DNA of 64,000 bases from Burkholderia oklahomensis C6786 (GCF_000959365.1 NZ_CP009556.1:186001-250000), one strand, 5' to 3'. Positions 8,614 to 20,335 are shown, numbered from the stretch's first letter. The notes: generated from the letters alone by a model not told the origin. Program-made: numbers and translations.

Positions 8614-9804
8614 TCAGAACGCGTCGCCCGGCACGCGCACCCAGCCTTCCATCAGCACGCGCGCGCTGCGGCTCATGATCGCCTTCGTGACGACCCACTC
8701 GCCGCCTTCCTGCTTTGCGTGAGCGCCGACGCGCAGCGTGCCCGACGGATGGCCGAAGCGCACTGCGTTGCGCGCGCCGCCGCCCGCCGCGAGATTCACG
8801 AGCGTGCCCGGAATCGCGGCCGCGGTGCCGATCGCGACGGCTGCCGTGCCCATCATCGCGTGATGCAGCTTGCCCATCGACAGCGCGCGCACGAGGAGGT
8901 CGACGTCGGCGGCCGCGACGCGCTTGCCGCTCGACGCGACATAATCGGCCGGCTTGGCGACGAACGCGACCTTTGGCGTGTGCTGGCGCGTCGCGATCTC
9001 GTCGAGCGACTGGATGAGTCCCATGCGCAGCGCGCCGTGCGCGCGGATCGTCTCGAACATCGCGAGCGCCTTTGCGTCGCCGTTGATCGCGTCTTGCAGC
9101 TCGGTGCCGTTGTAGCCGACCGCTTCGGCCTCGACGAAGATCGTCGGAATCCCTGCGTTGATCATCGTCGCCTTCAGCGTGCCGACGCCTGGCACGTCGA
9201 GATCGTCGACGAGGTTCCCTGTCGGGAACATCGTGCCGCCCGCGCCGTCCTCGTCGGCGGCCGGATCCATGAATTCCAGCTGCACTTCGGCCGCGGGGAA
9301 CGTGACGCCGTCGAGCTCGAAGTCGCCCGTCTCCTGCACTGCGCCGTTCGTGATCGGCACGTGCGCGACGATCGTTTTGCCGATGTTCGCCTGCCAGATC
9401 CGCACGGTCGCGACGCCGTTCTCCGGCACGCGCGCCGGATCGATCAGGCCGCCCGAGATCGCGAACGGGCCGACCGCTGCTGACAGGTTGCCGCAATTGC
9501 CGCTCCAGTCGACGAACGGCTTGTCGATCGAAACCTGGCCGAACAGGTAATCGACGTCGTGCTCGGGCCGTGCGCTCTTCGCGACGATTACTGTTTTGCT
9601 GGTGCTCGACGTTGCACCGCCCATTCCGTCGATCTGCTTGCCGTAGGGGTCCGGGCTGCCGATCACGCGCGAGAGCAGCGCGTCGCGGGCGGCGCCTGGT
9701 TGTTGCGCGGTTTCGGGCAGGTCCTGCAGGCGGAAGAAGACGCCTTTGCTGGTGCCGCCGCGCAGGTAGGTTGCGGGAATTTTGATTTGAGGGATGTGAT
9801 CCAT
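8614..9804 (-). CDS. prpF: 2-methylaconitate cis-trans isomerase PrpF
   Basis: This 396-residue protein of the PrpF/AcnD-accessory family has the N-terminal IPATYLRGGTSKGVFFRLQD segment and the SGNCGNLSAAVGPFAI segment that carries the active-site cysteine region. It also has GMGGATSSTSKTV and a full diaminopimelate-epimerase-like double domain. PrpF isomerises the 2-methylaconitate made by AcnD so that the methylcitrate cycle can continue, and AcnD-type pathways need it. It is the last gene of the leftward prpB-prpC-acnD-prpF set, but is separated from acnD by about 460 bp that contain a 50-bp tandem repeat. Confidence 0.95.
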   Translation of the reverse strand: MDHIPQIKIPATYLRGGTSKGVFFRLQDLPETAQQPGAARDALLSRVIGSPDPYGKQIDGMGGATSSTSKTVIVAKSARPEHDVDYLFGQVSIDKPFVDWSGNCGNLSAAVGPFAISGGLIDPARVPENGVATVRIWQANIGKTIVAHVPITNGAVQETGDFELDGVTFPAAEVQLEFMDPAADEDGAGGTMFPTGNLVDDLDVPGVGTLKATMINAGIPTIFVEAEAVGYNGTELQDAINGDAKALAMFETIRAHGALRMGLIQSLDEIATRQHTPKVAFVAKPADYVASSGKRVAAADVDLLVRALSMGKLHHAMMGTAAVAIGTAAAIPGTLVNLAAGGGARNAVRFGHPSGTLRVGAHAKQEGGEWVVTKAIMSRSARVLMEGWVRVPGDAF

Positions 9805-9819
9805 GTTTTGTTGTCCTGT

Positions 9820-10100
9820 GTCGACCGGAGTTAGCGCTTCAGCGCTTACTCCGGTCCCACCCTTTAGGGTGTCGACCGGAGTTAGCGCTTTAGCGCTTAC
9901 CCAGTCCCACCCTTTAGGGTGTCGACCGGAGTTAGCGCTTTAGCGCTTACCCAGTCCCACCCTTTAGGGTGTCGACCGGAGTTAGCGCTTTAGCGCTCAC
10001 CCAGCCCCACCCTTTAGGAAGTCGACCGGAGTTAGCGCTTTAGCGCTAACCCAGTCCCACCCTTTAGGAAGTCGACCAAAGTTAGCGCTCCAACCCTTAC
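9820..10100. repeat. 50-bp tandem repeat array
   Basis: Five near-identical copies of a 50-bp unit begin at 9820, 9871, 9921, 9971 and 10021, with a partial degenerate sixth at 10071. The unit starts GTCGACCGGAGTTAGCGCTT, continues TAGCGCTTACCCAGTCCCAC and ends CCTTTAGGGT. Each unit has two copies of the self-complementary hexamer AGCGCT separated by 2 nt, which can pair as a hairpin. The first copy is 51 bp and later copies vary only at a few bases, indicating recent expansion. It lies between acnD and prpF. Confidence 0.95.
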
Positions 10101-10237
10101 CCCAGCCCCACGCTTCGCACTCCGATCCCACGCCAAGCAAAGCAACTCGGGCCTGTTCCCCCAGGCAACGTTTGAGCGTCGCCGCGAGAACAGCCTCTTC
10201 GATCCGCTTGCCGCTTCGGCACGCGGCCCCGCCAGGC

Positions 10238-10253
10238 GACGCGCTTGCGCGTC
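10238..10253. terminator. Small GC-rich hairpin just downstream of acnD
   Basis: GACGCGC-TT-GCGCGTC is a perfect 7-bp inverted repeat with a 2-nt gap, 10 nt beyond the acnD stop codon. There is no T-tract on the minus strand after it. It may stabilise the acnD 3' end or slow polymerase before the 50-bp repeat array; a real terminator is uncertain. Confidence 0.3.
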
Positions 10254-10262
10254 ACCGCGCCG

Positions 10263-12857
10263 TCACGCCGCCTGCGACGATTCGAGGAAATCCTGCGCGA
10301 AGCGCTGCAGCACGCCGCCCGCGTCGTAGATCGACACTTCCTCGGCCGTATCGAGCCGGCACGTGACCGGCACCTCGACGCGCTCACCGTTCTTCCGATG
10401 GATCACGAGCGTGAGATCCGCGCGCGGCGTGCGCTCACCGATCACGTCGAACGTCTCGGTGCCGTCGATGCCGAGCGTCGTCCGGTTCGTGCCCGGCTTG
10501 AACTCGAGCGGCAACACGCCCATCCCGATCAGGTTGGTGCGGTGGATGCGCTCGAACCCTTCGGCGGCGATCGCCTCGACGCCCGCGAGCCGCACGCCCT
10601 TCGCCGCCCAGTCGCGCGACGAGCCCTGGCCGTAGTCCGCGCCCGCGATCACGATCAGCGGCTGCTTGCGGTTCATGTAGGTCTCGATCGCTTCCCACAT
10701 CCGCGTCACCTTGCCGTCCGGCTCGACGCGCGCGAGCGAGCCCTTCTTCACAGCGCCGTCGACGACCGCCATCTCGTTGACGAGCGTCGGGTTCGCGAAC
10801 GTCGCGCGCTGCGCGGTCAGGTGGTCGCCGCGGTGCGTCGCGTACGAGTTGAAGTCCTCTTCGGGCAGGCCCATCTTCGCGAGATATTCGCCCGCGGCGC
10901 TGTTGGCCATGATCGCGTTCGACGGCGACAGGTGGTCGGTCGTGATGTTGTCGCCGAGCACGGCGAGCGGCCGCATGCGTTGCAGCGTGCGCTCGCCCGC
11001 GAGCGCGCCTTCCCAGTACGGCGGACGGCGGATGTACGTGCTTTGCGGCCGCCAGTCGTACAGCGGCGCGGCGCGCTCGCCGGCGTCGGCCGCACGCGCG
11101 AACATCGGCTCGTAGACCGCGCGGAACTGCGCGGGCTTCACGCTCGACGCGACGATCGCGTCGATCTCCTCGTCGGTCGGCCAGATGTCCTTCAGCGTGA
11201 CCGGCTTGCCGTCCTGGTCGTGGCCGAGCGCGTCCTTCTCGATGTCGAAGCGGATCGTGCCGGCGATCGCGTACGCGACGACGAGCGGCGGCGACGCGAG
11301 GAACGCCTGCTTCGCATACGGGTGGATGCGGCCGTCGAAGTTGCGGTTACCGGACAGCACGGCGGTCGCGTACAGGTCGCGATCGACGATCTCCTGCTGG
11401 ATCTTCGGATCGAGCGCGCCCGACATGCCGTTGCAGGTCGTGCACGCGAACGCGACGATGCCGAAGCCGAGCTTCTCGAGATCGGGCAGCAGGTTCGCTT
11501 CCTTCAGATAGAGCTCGACCGCCTTCGAGCCGGGCGCGAGCGAGCTCTTCACCCACGGCTTGCGCACGAGGCCGCGCGCGTTCGCGTTGCGCGCGAGCAG
11601 CGCCGCGGCGATCACGTTGCGCGGGTTGCTCGTGTTCGTGCAGCTCGTGATCGCGGCGATGATCACCGCGCCGTCGGGCATCTCGCCCGGCTTCTCTTCC
11701 CACTGGCCGGCGATCCCGCGCGCGGCGAGATCGGAGGTCGGCAGCCGTTTGTGCGGGTTCGACGGGCCGGCCATGTTGCGCACGACGCTCGACAGATCGA
11801 ACGTCAGCGTGCGCTCGTATTGCGCGTGCGTCAGGCTGTCCGCCCACAGGCCGGCCGCCTTCGCGTACGTCTCGACGAGCTTCACCTGCTCGTCGCTGCG
11901 GCCCGTCAGGCGCAGGTAGTCGATCGTCTGCTCGTCGATGAAGAACATCGCGGCCGTCGCGCCGTACTCGGGCGCCATGTTCGAGATCGTCGCGCGATCG
12001 CCGAGCGTCAGGCTCTTCGCGCCGACGCCCCGGAATTCGAGATACGCGCCGACGACCTTCTCCTTGCGCAGGAATTCCGTGAGCGCGAGCACGACGTCGG
12101 TCGCGGTGATGCCGGGCTGGCGCTTGCCGGTCAGCTCGACGCCGACGATGTCGGGCAGCCGCATCCACGACGCGCGGCCGAGCATCACGTTCTCCGCCTC
12201 CAGGCCGCCCACGCCGATCGCGATCACGCCGAGCGCGTCGACGTGCGGCGTGTGGCTGTCGGTGCCGACGCAGGTGTCCGGGTACGCGACGCCGTCCTGC
12301 GCCTGGATCACGGGCGACATCTTCTCCAGGTTGATCTGGTGCATGATGCCGTTGCCGGGCGGGATCACGTCGACGTTCTCGAACGCCTTCTTCGTCCATT
12401 CGATGAAGTGAAAGCGGTCCTCGTTGCGGCGATCCTCGATCGCGCGGTTCTTCTTGAACGCGTCCGGATCGAAGCCGCCGCATTCGACGGCAAGCGAGTG
12501 ATCGACGATCAGTTGCACCGGCACGACCGGATTCACCTTCGCCGGATCGCCGCCGCGCTCCGCGATCGCGTCGCGCAGGCCCGCGAGATCGACGAGCGCG
12601 GTCTGGCCGAGGATGTCGTGGCACACGACGCGCGCCGGGAACCACGGGAAATCGCGTTCGCGCTTGCGCTCGACGATCTGTTTCAGGGAATCGGCGAGGA
12701 TCGCCGGATCGCAGCGGCGCACGAGGTTCTCGGCGAGCACGCGCGACGTGTACGGCAGGGTGTCGTACGCGCCCGGGCTGATCGCGTCGACGGCGGCGCG
12801 CGCGTCGAAGAAATCGAGCGACGTGCCGGGCAGGGGTTTGCGGTTGGCAGTGTTCAT
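10263..12857 (-). CDS. acnD: Fe/S-dependent 2-methylcitrate dehydratase AcnD
   Basis: The 864-residue aconitase-family protein has the usual domain order. The cluster-binding domains include VCHDILGQTALVDLAGLRDA, SHTPHVDALGVIAIGVGGLE and the cluster cysteine segments ITSCTNTSNPRN and FACTTCNGMSG. The swivel domain holds GADYGQGSSRDWAAKGVRLA. AcnD dehydrates 2-methylcitrate to a 2-methylaconitate isomer, which PrpF then converts. Identification as AcnD rather than AcnA rests on its place between prpC and prpF and on its length and N-terminus (MNTANRKPLPGTSLDFFDAR). Cytoplasmic and oxygen-sensitive by family. It is transcribed with prpC and prpB. Confidence 0.95.
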   Translation of the reverse strand: MNTANRKPLPGTSLDFFDARAAVDAISPGAYDTLPYTSRVLAENLVRRCDPAILADSLKQIVERKRERDFPWFPARVVCHDILGQTALVDLAGLRDAIAERGGDPAKVNPVVPVQLIVDHSLAVECGGFDPDAFKKNRAIEDRRNEDRFHFIEWTKKAFENVDVIPPGNGIMHQINLEKMSPVIQAQDGVAYPDTCVGTDSHTPHVDALGVIAIGVGGLEAENVMLGRASWMRLPDIVGVELTGKRQPGITATDVVLALTEFLRKEKVVGAYLEFRGVGAKSLTLGDRATISNMAPEYGATAAMFFIDEQTIDYLRLTGRSDEQVKLVETYAKAAGLWADSLTHAQYERTLTFDLSSVVRNMAGPSNPHKRLPTSDLAARGIAGQWEEKPGEMPDGAVIIAAITSCTNTSNPRNVIAAALLARNANARGLVRKPWVKSSLAPGSKAVELYLKEANLLPDLEKLGFGIVAFACTTCNGMSGALDPKIQQEIVDRDLYATAVLSGNRNFDGRIHPYAKQAFLASPPLVVAYAIAGTIRFDIEKDALGHDQDGKPVTLKDIWPTDEEIDAIVASSVKPAQFRAVYEPMFARAADAGERAAPLYDWRPQSTYIRRPPYWEGALAGERTLQRMRPLAVLGDNITTDHLSPSNAIMANSAAGEYLAKMGLPEEDFNSYATHRGDHLTAQRATFANPTLVNEMAVVDGAVKKGSLARVEPDGKVTRMWEAIETYMNRKQPLIVIAGADYGQGSSRDWAAKGVRLAGVEAIAAEGFERIHRTNLIGMGVLPLEFKPGTNRTTLGIDGTETFDVIGERTPRADLTLVIHRKNGERVEVPVTCRLDTAEEVSIYDAGGVLQRFAQDFLESSQAA

Positions 12858-12930
12858 TGCGTGGGGACAGACTGGGTAACGATCGTCGCGAAACGGCCGG
12901 GCGTCGAGCCCGGCCGCCGCATGCCGCCGA

Positions 12931-14103
12931 TCAGCGCTTCTCGATCGGCACGAACTTCAGGTCTTCCGGGCCGGTGTAGTTCGCGCTCGGGCGGATGATC
13001 TTGTTGTCGATCCGCTGCTCGATGATGTGCGCGCTCCAGCCGGACGTGCGCGCGATCACGAAGAGCGGCGTGAACATCGCGGTCGGCACGCCCATCATGT
13101 GATACGACACCGCGCTGAACCAGTCGAGGTTCGGGAACATCTTCTTGATCTCCCACATCACCGATTCGAGCCGCTCGGCGATGTTGAAGAGCTTCAGGTC
13201 GCCCGCTTCCTTCGACAGCTTGCGCGCGACTTCCTTGATCACCTTGTTGCGCGGATCGGAGATCGTGTAGACCGGGTGGCCGAAGCCGATCACCACTTCC
13301 TTGTTCTCGACGCGGCGGCGGATGTCGGCTTCCGCTTCGTCAGGCGTGCGGTAGCGGTTCTGGATCTCGTACGCGACTTCGTTCGCGCCGCCGTGCTTCG
13401 GCCCGCGCAGCGCGCCGATCGCGCCCGTGATCGACGAGTAGATGTCGGAGCCCGTGCCGGCGATCACGCGGCCCGCGAATGTCGACGCGTTGAACTCGTG
13501 CTCCGCGTACAGGATCAGCGACGTGTGCATCGCGTCGACCCACGACTTCGACGGCGTCTTGCCGTGCAGCAGATGCAGGAAATGGCCGCCGATCGAGTCG
13601 TCGTCGGTTTCGGTCTCGATCCGCTTGCCGTTGTGCGAATAGTGATACCAGTACAGCAGCATCGAGCCGAGCGACGCCATCAGCCGGTCCGCGATGTCGC
13701 GCGCGCCCGGCAGGTTGTGGTCGTCCTTCTCGGGCAGCACGGTGCCGAGCAACGACACGCCCGTGCGCATCACGTCCATCGGATGCGCGGACGCCGGCAC
13801 CCATTCGAGCGCCGCCTTCACGTTCGCGGGCAGCCCGCGCATCGCGCGCAGCTTCGTCTTGTACGCGGCCAGCTCGGTGACGTTCGGCAGCGTCTCGTGC
13901 ACGAGCAGGTGCGCGATCTCCTCGAATTCGCTCGAGCCGGCGATATCGAGAATGTCGTAGCCGCGGTAATGCAGATCGTTGCCGGTCTTGCCGACCGTGC
14001 ACAGCGCCGTGTTGCCCGCCGCGACGCCCGACAGCGCGACCGACTTCTTCGGCTTGAAACCGCCCGCGGTGCTCGTTGCTGCTGCTTCCTTTGTCTCGCT
14101 CAT
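12931..14103 (-). CDS. prpC: 2-methylcitrate synthase PrpC
   Basis: This 390-residue protein of the type I citrate synthase fold condenses propionyl-CoA with oxaloacetate. Visible family landmarks include [20 protein letters not shown] at the N-terminus (typical of PrpC), [10 protein letters not shown], the catalytic His regions [17 protein letters not shown] and [17 protein letters not shown], and the C-terminal FVPIEKR. The Ala/Thr-rich first 12 residues are a short extension. It lies between prpB and acnD in the leftward operon, with 63 bp to prpB containing an 8-bp repeat tract. Confidence 0.96.
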   Translation of the reverse strand: MSETKEAAATSTAGGFKPKKSVALSGVAAGNTALCTVGKTGNDLHYRGYDILDIAGSSEFEEIAHLLVHETLPNVTELAAYKTKLRAMRGLPANVKAALEWVPASAHPMDVMRTGVSLLGTVLPEKDDHNLPGARDIADRLMASLGSMLLYWYHYSHNGKRIETETDDDSIGGHFLHLLHGKTPSKSWVDAMHTSLILYAEHEFNASTFAGRVIAGTGSDIYSSITGAIGALRGPKHGGANEVAYEIQNRYRTPDEAEADIRRRVENKEVVIGFGHPVYTISDPRNKVIKEVARKLSKEAGDLKLFNIAERLESVMWEIKKMFPNLDWFSAVSYHMMGVPTAMFTPLFVIARTSGWSAHIIEQRIDNKIIRPSANYTGPEDLKFVPIEKR

Positions 14104-14122
14104 CCTTACACTCTCCTGGGGT

Positions 14123-14160
14123 TCGAATCCTTGAATCCTTGAATCCTTGAATCTTGAATC
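14123..14160. repeat. 8-bp microsatellite (TTGAATCC)n
   Basis: About five consecutive copies of TTGAATCC, one shortened and the first with a C substitution (TTCGAATCC), occupy most of the 63-bp prpB-prpC gap. Copy-number change would alter the spacing upstream of the prpC ribosome site but not any reading frame. Confidence 0.85.
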
Positions 14161-14166
14161 CGCGCT

Positions 14167-15060
14167 TCAGTCCCGGCCTTGGCTGAAGAGCTGGTCCAGC
14201 TTCTCTTCGTAGGCGTAATAGCCGAGATATTCGTACAGCTCCGCGCGCGTCTGCATCGTCGGCACGGCGGCCTTCTGCGTGCCGTCGCGGCGCACCGTCT
14301 CGTAGAAGTTCAGCGCGGCCTTGTTCATCGCACGATATGCGCCGCAGCAATACAGCGCGATGTCGACGTTCGCGCTCTTCAGCTCGTCGATCGTGAAGAG
14401 TGGCGTCGAGCCGAACTCGGTCAGGTTCGCGAGGATCGGCACCTTCACCGCTTCCTTGAAGCGGCGGTAGTCGTCGAGCGTCTTCATCGCCTCGGGGAAG
14501 ATCATGTCCGCGCCCGCCTCGACGTACGCGATCGCGCGCTCGATCGCCGAATCGATGCCCTCGGCCGCCGCGGCGTCGGTGCGCGCCATGATCACGAAGG
14601 TCTCGTCGGTGCGCGCATCGACGGCCGCCTTGATCCGGTCGACCATCTCGCCCTTCGGCACGCATTCCTTGCCGGGACGGTGGCCGCAGCGCTTCTGGCC
14701 GACCTGGTCTTCGAGGTGCACGGCGCCGACGCCCGCCTTGATGAACGAGCGGACCGTGCGCGCGATGTTGAACGCGCCGCCCCAGCCGGTATCGATGTCG
14801 ACGAGCAGCGGCAGGTTCGTCGCGTTGGTGATGCGGTTCGCGTCGACGAGCACGTCGTCCATCGTGCTGATGCCGAGATCGGGGATGCCGAGCGAGTTCG
14901 CGGCGACGCCGCCGCCCGACAGATAGACCGCCTTGAAGCCGACCGCCTCGGCCATCTTCGCGGCGTACGCGGTGATCGCGCCGACCACCTGCAGCGGCTG
15001 CTCGGCCGCGACCGCCGCGCGGAATTTCGCGCCGGCGCTGATCAGTTGTGGGTTGCCCAT
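14167..15060 (-). CDS. prpB: 2-methylisocitrate lyase PrpB
   Basis: The 297-residue protein is of the isocitrate lyase/PEP mutase superfamily and cleaves 2-methylisocitrate to pyruvate and succinate. It shows the superfamily core: [60 protein letters not shown] (the KRCGH active-site loop) and [12 protein letters not shown]. The start [10 protein letters not shown] at 15060 is preferred over an upstream in-frame ATG because AGGAGG lies 6-9 nt before it and the length then matches PrpB. It is the first gene of the operon, with a sigma-54-type promoter just upstream. Confidence 0.96.
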   Translation of the reverse strand: MGNPQLISAGAKFRAAVAAEQPLQVVGAITAYAAKMAEAVGFKAVYLSGGGVAANSLGIPDLGISTMDDVLVDANRITNATNLPLLVDIDTGWGGAFNIARTVRSFIKAGVGAVHLEDQVGQKRCGHRPGKECVPKGEMVDRIKAAVDARTDETFVIMARTDAAAAEGIDSAIERAIAYVEAGADMIFPEAMKTLDDYRRFKEAVKVPILANLTEFGSTPLFTIDELKSANVDIALYCCGAYRAMNKAALNFYETVRRDGTQKAAVPTMQTRAELYEYLGYYAYEEKLDQLFSQGRD

Positions 15061-15088
15061 CGACTCCTCCTGAAAGATGCTCGTAAAT

Positions 15089-15104
15089 AGCAAGGTCCGG
15101 GCCA
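15089..15104 (-). promoter_or_regulatory. Sigma-54 (-24/-12) promoter for prpB
   Basis: Read on the minus strand the sequence is TGGCCCG-GACC-TTGCT, which matches the sigma-54 consensus TGGCACG-N4-TTGCT with one change. It ends about 29 bp before the prpB ATG. The divergent gene is a sigma-54-dependent activator, which supports the call. Confidence 0.75.
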
Positions 15105-15185
15105 AGCCGTTCGCCGGCCGCTAACTTGCTGATTCTGCGCGCATTTCATGCTCGGCGCTCACATCGGATGATTGCAATATCGAAA

Positions 15186-15208
15186 TTGAAATTCCATATT
15201 TGAAATTC
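15186..15208. promoter_or_regulatory. Repeated TTGAAATTC element, possible PrpR upstream activating site
   Basis: Two exact copies of TTGAAATTC start 14 bp apart (15186 and 15200) in an AT-rich patch, about 85-110 bp upstream of the sigma-54 promoter and close to the prpR start. Distance and repeat structure fit an enhancer-type activator site. Assignment to PrpR is inference. Confidence 0.5.
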
Positions 15209-15269
15209 AAGCGCGATAATGCGGATCGTCACCCATCCGTCCGAGCGCGACGCTCGTTCAGCCCTCAGC

Positions 15270-17309
<2,040 letters not shown>

Positions 17310-17588
17310 CGCTCGCGAGTCGCGAGCTCGTGGCGCGATTCCGGTTCTTTCTCCTCGGTATTTGAGTCGTGCAGATTTCCACTCACGATTCGCCGTTCAC
17401 GACGTACGCTGCGCGCCGCGCGATGTGCGGAACGCGGGCGGCGACGCGCGCACGCATCGCGCGATGGAACGTACGTTCCGGCCTTTCCGGCGCCCGCGAT
17501 TCATCTGATTTAAGGAACGCGCGGTCGCGCCGATAACCAGCCATCGCCGACCGGCGACATCGCATTCCCCAGCTATTCCAGAGGTCAG

Positions 17589-19217
17589 ATGAAGCTCCGC
17601 CGCAAAATCCCCCTTGCCTTCACGGCAGCGCTCGTCCTGACGTCCGCCGGCGCGTTCTACGGCATCCACGCGCTCAATCGCTCGCTCGACGCGTACGGCA
17701 CGACGGTCCGGCAGAACGTCGCGAACGAGCGGATGGTGTCCGCGACGCTCATCGCATTCAAGCTGCAAGTTCAGGAATGGAAAGACACGCTGCTGCGCGG
17801 CAAGGACCCGGCGAAACTCGACAAGTACTGGAGCGCGTTCCGGCAGCGCGAACAGACCGTCGATGCGCTCGCCGCCGAACTGAAGTCGAAGCTGCCCGAC
17901 GGCGAGAGCCGCAGGCTGATCGAGCAGTTCGCGTCGGCGCACGCGGAAATGGGGCAAGGCTATCGTAAGGGCTTCGAAGCATTCAAGGCATCGGGCTTCG
18001 ATCCGTCCGCCGGCGATCAGGCCGTCGCGGGCGTCGATCGCGCGCCCGCCGCGCTGCTCGAAAAGGCCACGCAGGACATCGCCGCCGACAGCGCGCGCGT
18101 ATCGGCCGATGCCGCAAGCGACGCCGCGCGCGCGACGACGTTCAGCATCGTCGCGACGCTCGTCGTGTTCGCGCTCGCACTCGGCGGCGGCGTCTGGTTC
18201 AGCGGCACCGTCGCGCGTCCGCTAGCACGCGCGCTCGCGTGCGTGCGCCGGATCGCGACGGGCGATCTGTCGACGCCGATCGACGCGCACGGCGACGACG
18301 AGATCGCCGAGCTGCTCGCCGCGCTGAAGGACATGCAGGCGAGTCTGTCGCACGTCGTCCGCGACGTGCGGCACAACGCCGACGGCGTCGCGACCGCGAG
18401 CGCGCAGATCGCGTCAGGCAATCTCGATCTGTCGTCGCGCACCGAGGAGCAGGCGGCGTCGCTCGAAGAAACGGCCGCGAGCATGGACGAGCTCACGTCG
18501 ACCGTGCGCCGCAATGCCGAGCATGCACAGCATGCGTGCGCGGTCGCGGGCGCCGCGTCGACGACCGCGACGCGCGGCGGCGACGTGATGCGGCAAGTCG
18601 TCGACACGATGCATGGGATCGCGGACAGCTCGAGCAAGGTCGCCGAAATCATCGCGGTGATCGACGGCATCGCGTTCCAGACCAACATCCTCGCGCTGAA
18701 CGCGGCCGTCGAAGCCGCGCGCGCGGGCGAGCAAGGGCGCGGCTTCGCGGTCGTCGCGGGCGAAGTGCGCACGCTCGCGCAGCGCAGCGCGACGGCCGCG
18801 CGCGAAATCAAGACGCTGATCGAGCAGTCGACCGAGCGCGTCGGCGCGGGCTCCGCGCTCGTCGGCGACGCGGGACGGATCATCGGCGAGATCGTCGGCT
18901 CGGTGCGGCAGGTGACGGACATCGTCAGCGAGATCGCGTCGGCGTCGAACGAGCAGAGCGTCGGCATCGAGCAGGTCAACCACGCGGTCGCGCAAATGGA
19001 CAACGTGACGCAGCAGAACGCGGCGCTCGTCGAAGAGGCATCCGCGGCCGCGCATGCGCTCGCCGAACAGGCGCGCGCGCTGCACGGCGCGGTGGCGGTG
19101 TTCAAGCTGCATGGCGACGGCGCCGCCGAGCGCGACGAGGCGCGCAACGCGCACGATACGCGCGATACGCGGCAGCTCGCCGAGCGCGATCTGCGGCCGG
19201 CGGACGCATTCGCTTGA
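17589..19217 (+). CDS. Methyl-accepting chemotaxis protein
   Basis: The 542-residue chemoreceptor has an N-terminal membrane helix (about 8-28), a four-helix-bundle-like periplasmic domain (about 30-185), a second membrane helix (about 187-208, FSIVATLVVFALALGGGVWF), HAMP, and the signalling domain with the invariant tip ([40 protein letters not shown]). It resembles the receptor at 2197-3810 in the cytoplasmic half but not in the sensor half. It has an Asp/Arg-rich tail without a methyltransferase-docking pentapeptide. It stands alone, with 279 bp of non-coding DNA upstream. The ligand is unknown. Confidence 0.95.
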   Translation: MKLRRKIPLAFTAALVLTSAGAFYGIHALNRSLDAYGTTVRQNVANERMVSATLIAFKLQVQEWKDTLLRGKDPAKLDKYWSAFRQREQTVDALAAELKSKLPDGESRRLIEQFASAHAEMGQGYRKGFEAFKASGFDPSAGDQAVAGVDRAPAALLEKATQDIAADSARVSADAASDAARATTFSIVATLVVFALALGGGVWFSGTVARPLARALACVRRIATGDLSTPIDAHGDDEIAELLAALKDMQASLSHVVRDVRHNADGVATASAQIASGNLDLSSRTEEQAASLEETAASMDELTSTVRRNAEHAQHACAVAGAASTTATRGGDVMRQVVDTMHGIADSSSKVAEIIAVIDGIAFQTNILALNAAVEAARAGEQGRGFAVVAGEVRTLAQRSATAAREIKTLIEQSTERVGAGSALVGDAGRIIGEIVGSVRQVTDIVSEIASASNEQSVGIEQVNHAVAQMDNVTQQNAALVEEASAAAHALAEQARALHGAVAVFKLHGDGAAERDEARNAHDTRDTRQLAERDLRPADAFA

Positions 19218-19510
19218 ACGCTGAGCGATCGGAGCGGCAAAGCGCCGGTTAGACGCGATCCGACCGATCGCGCGCGACGAAGCGGTCGCGCGCCGCCGCG
19301 ACTCAGCGGGAGGGGCTTCGGTAAAGCGTCATGGGCTGCCGCTCCATCGGCCGCCGAGCGATGCGCGCGCCGGCGGCCGCGATTCGGCGCCGATGCGTGC
19401 GCACATGCGCGCGCTGTCATTGCGTCGGCGTTCGCGCATGCAACGCACGCCGATGCTTCGAATCCGACGCGGCGTTCGCCGGCGCGCCGCCCCCGCGTAT
19501 CGCCCCGACG
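19218..19510. other. Non-coding convergent gap
   Basis: About 290 bp between the 3' ends of the chemoreceptor and the methyltransferase genes. I see no gene, repeat or clear terminator. Confidence 0.5.
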
Positions 19511-20335
19511 CTACATGCACGGCTTGCTCGCGATGAAGTGAAACCACGCTTCGTCGCCGAGATCCTGATCGCTCCGCAAAGGCTTGCCGGTCGAACCGCC
19601 GAACGCCGCGCGCAGCCGCAGGCCGGCGTCGGCGAGCTGCCGCTGCTGCGTCGCGAAATCGGTATACATGATGAGTATCCCGAACTTGTGCGCGGCGCAC
19701 ACGCGCATCGCATAGCCGTCGAACGCTCGGTTGAAACGCGAATGGCGGAAATAGTTGAACACGCCGACCGGCAGCGAATACGCCATGCGCGCCGCGTCGA
19801 GCGCGATCGCGAGCGGATTCGCCGAGCGCCGCGGCAGGCGAACGAGCCGCGACGGCCCTTCACGATAGCTCGGCCCCGCGAGATTGTGCGTCGAGAACAG
19901 CACGAAGCCGCCCGGCCTCAGCACGCGCGAGAATTCCTTCAGGATCGACAGCCGGCCGTCGTGATCGACGGCGTCGATGCCGTTGTAGCTGAACACGACG
20001 AGCGAGAAGCTCTCGTCCGCGAACGCCGGCATGTCGCGCGCATCCATTCGATGGACGCGCGTGCCCGGATGATTGCGCCGGCAGATCTCGACGAGCTCGG
20101 GCGTGTAATCGACGGCCGTGTAATCGGCGCTGATCGCCTTCAGCATCGGCACGGTGCGTCCGCCGCCGACGCCGACGTCGAGAATCGGCTCGTCGCGCAC
20201 GCGCTCGGCGATCCACGCAAGCGCCGCCGCCTCGCCCGGATCGGTCCAGCCGGTCGCGCTCCCGTACCCGCGAAGCGCGCTGCGGCTGCGCCAGACAGCC
20301 TGATTGATGCGGTCCTGCACGAACCCTTCGTCCAC
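19511..20335 (-). CDS. Class I SAM-dependent methyltransferase
   Basis: This 274-residue protein has a Rossmann-type methyltransferase core. Motif I is ILDVGVGGGRTVPML, the acidic ribose-binding position is AVDYTPELVEIC, the motif II-like stretch is MDARDMPAFADESFSLVVFS and the post-core segment is EFSRVLRPGGFVLFSTHNL. The C-terminal 100 residues (LVRLPRRSANPLAIALDAAR, then VFNYFRHSRFNRAFDGYAMR) form a substrate-cap region. The start is a GTG with GGGGAG upstream. It is a stand-alone gene, so the substrate is unknown; small-molecule methylation is the default guess. Confidence 0.85.
   Translation of the reverse strand: MDEGFVQDRINQAVWRSRSALRGYGSATGWTDPGEAAALAWIAERVRDEPILDVGVGGGRTVPMLKAISADYTAVDYTPELVEICRRNHPGTRVHRMDARDMPAFADESFSLVVFSYNGIDAVDHDGRLSILKEFSRVLRPGGFVLFSTHNLAGPSYREGPSRLVRLPRRSANPLAIALDAARMAYSLPVGVFNYFRHSRFNRAFDGYAMRVCAAHKFGILIMYTDFATQQRQLADAGLRLRAAFGGSTGKPLRSDQDLGDEAWFHFIASKPCM

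Noticed and set aside
9820..10100. CRISPR array
   Set aside because: Repeats are head-to-tail 50-mers with no unique spacers and no cas genes nearby, so this is a simple tandem repeat.
10245..12998. A 917-codon plus-strand frame opposite acnD
   Set aside because: The opposite strand encodes a full aconitase-family enzyme with all cluster cysteines; the plus frame has antisense composition.
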